Source: Flavisolibacter ginsenosidimutans (lineage in GTDB: Bacteria; Bacteroidota; Bacteroidia; Chitinophagales; Chitinophagaceae). Taken from it: a DNA stretch of 64,000 nucleotides. Numbering within the stretch: the first letter of the stretch is position 1; every line of letters begins with the position of its first letter. The translations under genes and the position numbers were made by a program. Below are positions 58,421 to 64,000 of the stretch, piece after piece. Where the stretch lies: contig NZ_CP042433.1 in assembly GCF_007970805.1 (NCBI RefSeq), positions 1,302,001 to 1,366,000 of the forward strand, read 5' to 3'. Under the pieces are notes generated by a model that did no database searches, had not been told where the DNA came from, and was given only the letters and a program-made list of their open reading frames with translations.

Positions 58421-61400
58421 TTAGAAAGTAATGTTTAAGCCCAACACAAGCGACTTTGGCAAGGGCAAACCGCCGTAATCACCCGCTTCGGGATAAGAAC
58501 CGTTGGAGCTGATGGTGGTGTTGGCCGCTTCGGGGTTTAAGCCGTTGTAATATTTGTCCCAGCCGAAAAAGTTCTCCAACGAGAGATAAACCCTTGCGCC
58601 TTGTATCGCCGATGTCTTCCAAGCTGATTTCAGGTTATAGCCAAGAGTAATGTTGCGAACGCGAACGTAATCGGAAGAATACAACCAATCGGTGTTGGCA
58701 ATAAAACCAAAGGTTGAATAGGCCTTACTGAAACGTCCGGCGCCTTGATTGTCGGGCGAACGCCAGCGGTTGATGTAGGCCTCCGGTGCGTTGTCGGTAA
58801 AGCCTTGGCCCGTACGGGTAATGGCTCGTCCCAACAGGGAATAAATGGAGCCGCCGGTTTGCCCTTGTACCAGTACGCTTAAATCAAAACCTTTGTAACG
58901 AAAGGTGTTCGTCATTCCGAAAATATAATTGGGATTGGGATGCCCAACAATTTGCTTGTCGGCTTCGGTAATGATGCCGTCGCCGTTTAAGTCCTGGTAT
59001 TTTGGATCGCCAACGGTTTCAACGCTGTTGTAAACGGCAACTTTTTTGGCAATGTCATCGGCGGTCAGAAAACCAATTTGCTTCACCACGTAAATGCTGT
59101 TCAAAGGCTGTCCTACACGAAGGATGGCATCGGTTACGTCAAAGCCGTTCGGAATAATGATCTGCGTTTGGCCGGGGCCTAAAGCTTCAACGGTGTTCTT
59201 ATTGTGGCTTACGTTCAAGGTTGTGTTCCATTGAAACTTGCCTACCATGTTGCGAGAGGTGATCTCTAACTCTTCTCCAATATTCCGAACCGCACCGATG
59301 TTTTGCAGCGCACTGGCAAAACCCGTTACCGCCGGAACCTGTACGTTCAGCAAAAGATCGGTGCTAAGCTTATTGTAATAATCGAACGAACCTGTAATGC
59401 GGTTGCGTAAAATACCAAAGTCAAAACCGGCATCATAGGTTTTTGATTTTTCCCATTTGAGATCTGGGTTTGAAATGACGTTCGGGGCCTGTCCAATGGC
59501 AGCCGTTGGTGTGGAACCGAAAACATAACCATAAGAACCGAGAGTAGGAACATCGTAATCGGGAATCTGGTTGTTACCGTTTTCGCCAAAGCTAAACCGC
59601 AGTTTGAAGTCGCTGATGACGGGCAATGCTTTCATAAAATTTTCTTCCGTCATGCGCCAGCCAAGAGAAGCGGAAGGGAAAATGCCGTATTTGTTGTTTG
59701 AACCAAAACGCGAAGAACCATCCGAACGCAAGCTTGCCGATACAAGGTATTTATCCTTGTAGCCATATTGTACGCGGCCAAAGGTGGACAGCAAAACGTT
59801 TTTTGTTGAAGTGGTGTTGCCCGTAACAGCAGCGGCAGCATTCAACGTTTGCACGGCAGCGTTGGTGTAGCCACCGCTTGAATTCAACTGCGTTCTATCC
59901 AAACGCTCCATGTTGTACGAATAACCGGCCAATGCGCTCAGACTGTGAACTTCGTTGAAACGCGTTGTGTACGTCAACGTGTTTTCGTTTACAAACGTTT
60001 GGCGGCGATAGCTGCTGTAAGAACCCGATGTTGCGGACAGCAAATTGTTTGTTCCATTGAAGGTCCGGCTGGCTTGCGTACCGGTAACGACGTACGGCGT
60101 GTAACCGTTTGAAATGTTATCGGTGTTGTCAAGGTTCAAGGTTGTTCTAAAATTCAAACCTTTGATAATTTGCAGTTCACCGTAAATCGTACCAAGTGTG
60201 CGGTAACGTTTGCTGAGACCCACGATGTTCTCGAGTTTGCCCAGCGAACCGTTTGAACTGTTGCTCCAGAAATACGTTGCGTTTTTGCCAATGTTGGGAT
60301 ACTGGCCCACCGAGTCTTCCTGCAGCGGCGTCATGCTCAACGCCTGGTGAAAAATATTGTCCTTTCCTTCCACACCCGGATCATGCGTGATGGAATAGGT
60401 GGGCGCAATGTTGATTCCGAATTTAAGATACTTAGAAGCCGTGATGTCAACGTTGGCTCTTGCCGAATAAGCTTTGTAATCAACATCGCGAATAAAGCTT
60501 TGTTGATTGGCATAGTTGCCTGAGAGATAATAACGCACCGATTCGTTGCCACCGCTTGCCGACACGTCGTAGTTCTGCGTCAATCCTTTTCGTTCGATCT
60601 CGCTTTGCCAATCGTGATAGGTTAAGCCCGGATGGCCCGGAACGGCCCAACGCGGATCAATCATATAAGCCGTGTTGATTTGACCCGCAGCCAAACCGAT
60701 TTTCGCTCGGCGTGTATCGGGATCATCATTGGCCGTTGCGCCTTGAGCGCCGTACTTAAGTACATAAGCCGCGTTGATCATTTCGGTGGCACGATCAATC
60801 CATTGCTCGCCGTTCAGCATCTTTAATTTCTTGCTTGCTTCCTGGTAGCCGGTGTAGGCATTCACACTTATTCTTGGCTTGCCAATCTGTCCTTTTTTCG
60901 TGGTGATGAGTACCACGCCGTTCGACGCTCTCGAACCGTAGATAGCGGCCGCGGCTGCGTCTTTCAATACTTCTATGCTTTCAATGTCATCTGGGTTGAT
61001 GTTGTCAAGCGGGTTGCCGGTTGAATAGTTTCCATTGCCCGAATTGCTTGAGTTTTGGGCCAGCGGAAAACCGTCAATAACGTACAGCGGTTCATTGCCG
61101 CTGCTGATGGAACCGGCACCGCGAACCTGTACGCTAAAACCTTTGCCGGGGATGCCGGTATTCTGTTTTACCGTAACGCCGGCGAGTTGACCTACCAAGG
61201 CTTGGTCAACGCGTTGAATAGGACGCTCATCAAGATTTCGTGCATTAAATTTTGAAACCGCACCGGTCACGTCTCTTTTCTTTTGCGTGCCGTAACCAAT
61301 CACAACAACGTCTTCCAACGAACCGGTTGATGGCTTCAACGAAACCGAAATTTGTGATTGATTGTTCACCGGCACCTGCTGGCTTTCAAAACCAACGGAA

Positions 61401-61639
61401 CTAAGTTGAAGCGTTGCTGATGCCGAAGCCGTGTTGATAGAAAACGTGCCGTCTTTTTTTGTGATAGCAATGTTCTTCGTTCCGCTTTCCTGCACAGTTA
61501 CACCTTCAACCGGTTGCCCGTTGTTGTCGGTTACCCGTCCCGTTACCGGAAACTTGTTTTGTGCGAAGGATAACGTTGTGGTAAAAAGCAGAAGAAAAAG
61601 AACGAGAGTTCTTTGTAGAGAAACGAAAGATTTCTTCAT
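58421..61639 (-). CDS. SusC/RagA family TonB-linked outer membrane protein
   Basis: A 1072-residue TonB-dependent transporter. Signal peptide (about 1-26), carboxypeptidase-D-like regulatory domain (GRVTDNNGQPVEGVTV, about 33-100), TonB-box region (EDVVVIGYGTQKKRDVTGAV), plug domain (LYVIDGF, IESIEVLKDAAAAAIYGSRA) and a large beta barrel ending ...LPKSLVLGLNITF. There is no STN domain, so trans-envelope signalling to an anti-sigma is not expected. Imports substrates bound by the adjacent SusD. Confidence 0.96.
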   Translation of the reverse strand: MKKSFVSLQRTLVLFLLLFTTTLSFAQNKFPVTGRVTDNNGQPVEGVTVQESGTKNIAITKKDGTFSINTASASATLQLSSVGFESQQVPVNNQSQISVSLKPSTGSLEDVVVIGYGTQKKRDVTGAVSKFNARNLDERPIQRVDQALVGQLAGVTVKQNTGIPGKGFSVQVRGAGSISSGNEPLYVIDGFPLAQNSSNSGNGNYSTGNPLDNINPDDIESIEVLKDAAAAAIYGSRASNGVVLITTKKGQIGKPRISVNAYTGYQEASKKLKMLNGEQWIDRATEMINAAYVLKYGAQGATANDDPDTRRAKIGLAAGQINTAYMIDPRWAVPGHPGLTYHDWQSEIERKGLTQNYDVSASGGNESVRYYLSGNYANQQSFIRDVDYKAYSARANVDITASKYLKFGINIAPTYSITHDPGVEGKDNIFHQALSMTPLQEDSVGQYPNIGKNATYFWSNSSNGSLGKLENIVGLSKRYRTLGTIYGELQIIKGLNFRTTLNLDNTDNISNGYTPYVVTGTQASRTFNGTNNLLSATSGSYSSYRRQTFVNENTLTYTTRFNEVHSLSALAGYSYNMERLDRTQLNSSGGYTNAAVQTLNAAAAVTGNTTSTKNVLLSTFGRVQYGYKDKYLVSASLRSDGSSRFGSNNKYGIFPSASLGWRMTEENFMKALPVISDFKLRFSFGENGNNQIPDYDVPTLGSYGYVFGSTPTAAIGQAPNVISNPDLKWEKSKTYDAGFDFGILRNRITGSFDYYNKLSTDLLLNVQVPAVTGFASALQNIGAVRNIGEELEITSRNMVGKFQWNTTLNVSHNKNTVEALGPGQTQIIIPNGFDVTDAILRVGQPLNSIYVVKQIGFLTADDIAKKVAVYNSVETVGDPKYQDLNGDGIITEADKQIVGHPNPNYIFGMTNTFRYKGFDLSVLVQGQTGGSIYSLLGRAITRTGQGFTDNAPEAYINRWRSPDNQGAGRFSKAYSTFGFIANTDWLYSSDYVRVRNITLGYNLKSAWKTSAIQGARVYLSLENFFGWDKYYNGLNPEAANTTISSNGSYPEAGDYGGLPLPKSLVLGLNITF

Positions 61640-61984
61640 ATAGCTGCATTGAGGTTATAAATGCACAACCAAATTATTCAAGCGGGAATCCCTTTTCGTC
61701 CTGTTCCATCCTGCGCAAACGTTTGCCGGGAACAGATTTCATCAATTTTGCCAAACGAAAGACGATGCAACTTTTATACTCAACTATGCAAGAAACTTCA
61801 CCAGGCTGTTCTATGTAATTGACGCACAATTGGAATTCCCCTTCTCCACAGACAGTGCTATTGCTTTAATTGATGCACCGTAAACAACACAAGCAAAAAC
61901 TTTTGTGCTGTTGAAGGTTTGAAAAAAGAAAGGTCTAAGGTGTAGAATGGTGCTGAGTTGGCTTAAACGGTGCACAAGGTTGTG
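61640..61984. other. 345-bp gap upstream of SusC
   Basis: No gene, tRNA or exact TAnnTTTG box was found. It probably holds the SusC/D promoter and regulatory sites, which I cannot locate. Confidence 0.4.
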
Positions 61985-63766
61985 TTACCGTTTTACGCTT
62001 CTGGCTTTCTTTACCTCATCGGCAGTAACGGCACTGCCTTTGTTGCCAAAACTGTTGCGCACATAGGTTGTTACATCGGCTATTTGTTTGTCGGTTAAGT
62101 AGGCAAGCGGGGGCATCACGCCGCTGTACGTTTCGCCGCCGATTTCTTTTCCTTTCATGCCTTTTAGCACGATGTTGATAAGGGTATTTTTGTTTTGTAG
62201 GTAAGACGATTTAACCAGCGAAGGATTCATGTTCGATGTGCCGCCGCCGTCGCGTTGATGACAGGTAACGCAGATTTGCATGTAAACTGCTTTGCCCGCA
62301 GCCAGGCTGCCTTTTGTGCCGGTGCTGGTGGCTTTTGAAGACGTTGTTTTTGTTACGCCTTTTGACGAAGAAGATGCAATGGATTTTTTTTCAACCGTCT
62401 TCATGCCCGCGCCTTTTGTTTTTGTAGAGACATTTGATACCTGTGTTTCCGGTGCAGCAGAAAGGTTGCTGCTTGTTCGCTTATCGCCGCTATCATACGT
62501 GATTTTGTAAATCGTTCCCTGGGCATCATCGCTCACGTATAGCGAGCCATCTGGCCCCATCGCAAGTCCGCAGGGGCGGTGTTCCGCACGACCTGAAGCC
62601 GTCTTTTCCGGTGAGCCGGAGAAGTTGTCGGCAAACACTTCCCAAGCACCGGAAGGCATTCCGTCTTTGAAAGGTTGAAACACCACAAAGTAACCGGCTT
62701 GTGGTTCGGGCGAACGGTTCCAGGAACCGTGAAAAGCAATAAAAGCGCCGTTGCGATAACGTTCGGGAAATTGCTTACCCGTATAAAACAGCAATGCGTT
62801 TGGCGCAAGATGACCAGGGTATGCAGCGGCCGGATCGAGAAAAGCCGTCGTGTCGCGTTTGGCATCGCCGCCGTATTCCGGTGCGATCATTTTCTTTTTG
62901 CGCAACTGGTCGTAATAGGTGTAAGGCCAGCCTGCATCGTCGCCCATGCTCAAGGCATACATACATTCAGCGGGTAATTCTGCATTATCTTTTGCTGTGT
63001 ATAAATCCGGCGCAATGGTGTTCAACTGATCGCGGCCGTGTTGCATTACAAATAGTTTATTGGCTCCGTAATTCCAATCAAGGCCAACAACGTTTCGCAA
63101 ACCCGTTGCGTAGCGGATTCCATCGGCATAGGTTTGATCTTTTTTATCTGCTTTAAACATCCACACGCCACCGGCAGTTGCAAGCAGTGGACAGCCTTTC
63201 ATTCCTTTTGAACCCATTTGCCGGTCTTGTTCCTGACAAGAATTGGACGGACAACCAACGGGAATGTAAAGATTGCCGGCACCGTCCATCATGATGGATT
63301 TTGTTTCGTGCTGGTTTTTGTTGACAAGACCTGTGACGATTCTTTCGGGGTTTGCCGAATCAATCACGCGGTTGTTTTGATCGAGCTTGTAGCGAAAAAT
63401 TTCAGAGTTAGAAGAAGTGTATAACCAACCGTCGCGGAGATAAACACCCGTACCGCCAAAATTGCCAAAGCCATAAACCACGGTTGCTTTGCCATTCGCC
63501 TCGTGAAGCAGCAAGGTTCCGTTGCCTTTCACAGGCCTTGCCAGACGAACGTAAATGTCGTTCTGCGGCGTTACCACCAGATGCCTTGTTCTGCCCAATT
63601 TCTCCGCGACAATAACGGCCGAAAAACCTGGTTGCAACTTCAATCCACCATTTACCGGCGATGCGCTTTGCGCAAAAGAAAATTGCGGCACGGCAAGAAT
63701 TAAAGTGAGCAGTGATGTATAACAGAAGCTTGGCAATGATTTCGTAAAAACGGTTCTTTTCATCAT
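61985..63766 (-). CDS. PQQ-dependent sugar dehydrogenase-like protein fused to cytochrome c
   Basis: A 593-residue exported protein with a signal peptide (SLLTLILAVPQFSFA). Residues about 30-430 form the glucose/sorbosone dehydrogenase beta-propeller (GLDWNYGANKLFVMQHGRDQL and GDDAGWPYTYYDQL in parts). A Ser/Thr/Lys-rich linker follows (about 435-490), then a class I cytochrome c domain with CVTCH (Cys about 499, His 503) and an axial Met in GVMPPLAYLTD. It may oxidise sugars or sugar alcohols and pass electrons through the haem. ATG 63766 is used; 63763 is also possible. Confidence 0.85.
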   Translation of the reverse strand: MMKRTVFTKSLPSFCYTSLLTLILAVPQFSFAQSASPVNGGLKLQPGFSAVIVAEKLGRTRHLVVTPQNDIYVRLARPVKGNGTLLLHEANGKATVVYGFGNFGGTGVYLRDGWLYTSSNSEIFRYKLDQNNRVIDSANPERIVTGLVNKNQHETKSIMMDGAGNLYIPVGCPSNSCQEQDRQMGSKGMKGCPLLATAGGVWMFKADKKDQTYADGIRYATGLRNVVGLDWNYGANKLFVMQHGRDQLNTIAPDLYTAKDNAELPAECMYALSMGDDAGWPYTYYDQLRKKKMIAPEYGGDAKRDTTAFLDPAAAYPGHLAPNALLFYTGKQFPERYRNGAFIAFHGSWNRSPEPQAGYFVVFQPFKDGMPSGAWEVFADNFSGSPEKTASGRAEHRPCGLAMGPDGSLYVSDDAQGTIYKITYDSGDKRTSSNLSAAPETQVSNVSTKTKGAGMKTVEKKSIASSSSKGVTKTTSSKATSTGTKGSLAAGKAVYMQICVTCHQRDGGGTSNMNPSLVKSSYLQNKNTLINIVLKGMKGKEIGGETYSGVMPPLAYLTDKQIADVTTYVRNSFGNKGSAVTADEVKKARSVKR

Positions 63767-64000
63767 TGGAAAGAATTGTACAGGGGTGAAACAAAGCGGC
63801 AAATTAAACAAAGACGGGATTTAAAGCCTCGCAGGTTTTTGAATGAGTTTAACCAGGTGCAGAGATCTCTTTGCAGACGCTTTCAACTACCGTTTAATCT
63901 GTGGCAAGTTTGAACCAACAAAGCCGAACCGTTAGGAGGATCTGAAGGCACGTAGGCGATGACATCAACATAAGTGAAATTTGAAAATCACCAGAAAATA

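Overview
The window reads as chromosomal DNA of a Bacteroidota bacterium, most likely family Chitinophagaceae. Evidence: a SusC/SusD pair, DUF3822, DUF4249, DUF4954 and a DUF5117-type metalloprotease; secreted proteins and lipoproteins typical of the phylum; recurrent TAnnTTTG promoter boxes close to start codons; and an almost complete absence of Shine-Dalgarno sequences. About 47 protein genes and one tRNA (initiator tRNA-Met) can be supported. I see no rRNA, CRISPR array, prophage or intact insertion sequence. Most of the window is housekeeping.

Layout. 0-5 kb: App1-type phosphatase, PPOX-like stress protein, GNAT acetyltransferase, cysteine desulfurase and a GlmM-type phosphohexomutase. 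5-13 kb: methyltransferase, LTA-synthase-like sulfatase, PAP2 phosphatase, CorC/HlyC protein, OB-fold protein, SRPBCC protein, an orphan HsdR-N nuclease-like protein and AMP nucleosidase. 12.7-20 kb: a Cys-rich lipoprotein translationally coupled to a fused oligopeptide ABC ATPase, a very large TraB-domain protein and QueA. 20-31 kb: prenyl synthase, then a compact minus-strand operon DUF3822-rsmD-FTHF cyclo-ligase-lpxK-rnr, then rpsP and rsh. 30-37 kb: lspA, folB, trxB, orphan DUF4249 and Ig-like lipoproteins, glnS and a TSUP transporter. 37-40.2 kb: an acyltransferase followed by the least ordinary patch, with little recognisable coding sequence and a DHFR-like gene whose codon use and perfect Shine-Dalgarno look foreign. 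40-50 kb: metalloprotease, an ECF sigma factor with a membrane partner, EamA transporter, S9 peptidase and histidine phosphatase. 50-56.8 kb: DUF4954, Der, Era, initiator tRNA, SRPBCC and GlxA-type regulator. 56.8-63.8 kb: SusD, SusC and a sugar dehydrogenase fused to cytochrome c.

The most interesting signal is non-coding. A 47-bp dispersed element, edged by ATAG and carrying the core GTGCGACGCAAC, recurs five times between genes (near 21.9, 27.2, 40.1 and twice near 44.7 kb, the last two as an inverted pair). Other intergenic inverted repeats of different families occur near 21.8, 30.3, 33.0, 36.2, 45.8 and 48.8 kb. Other points for a second look are an RsmD with Gly in its catalytic (D/N)PPY motif, TAnnTTTG boxes so close to ATG that leaderless mRNAs are expected, and a partial duplication of the tRNA 5' end. 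I did not find a convincing multi-gene novel defence or biosynthetic system.
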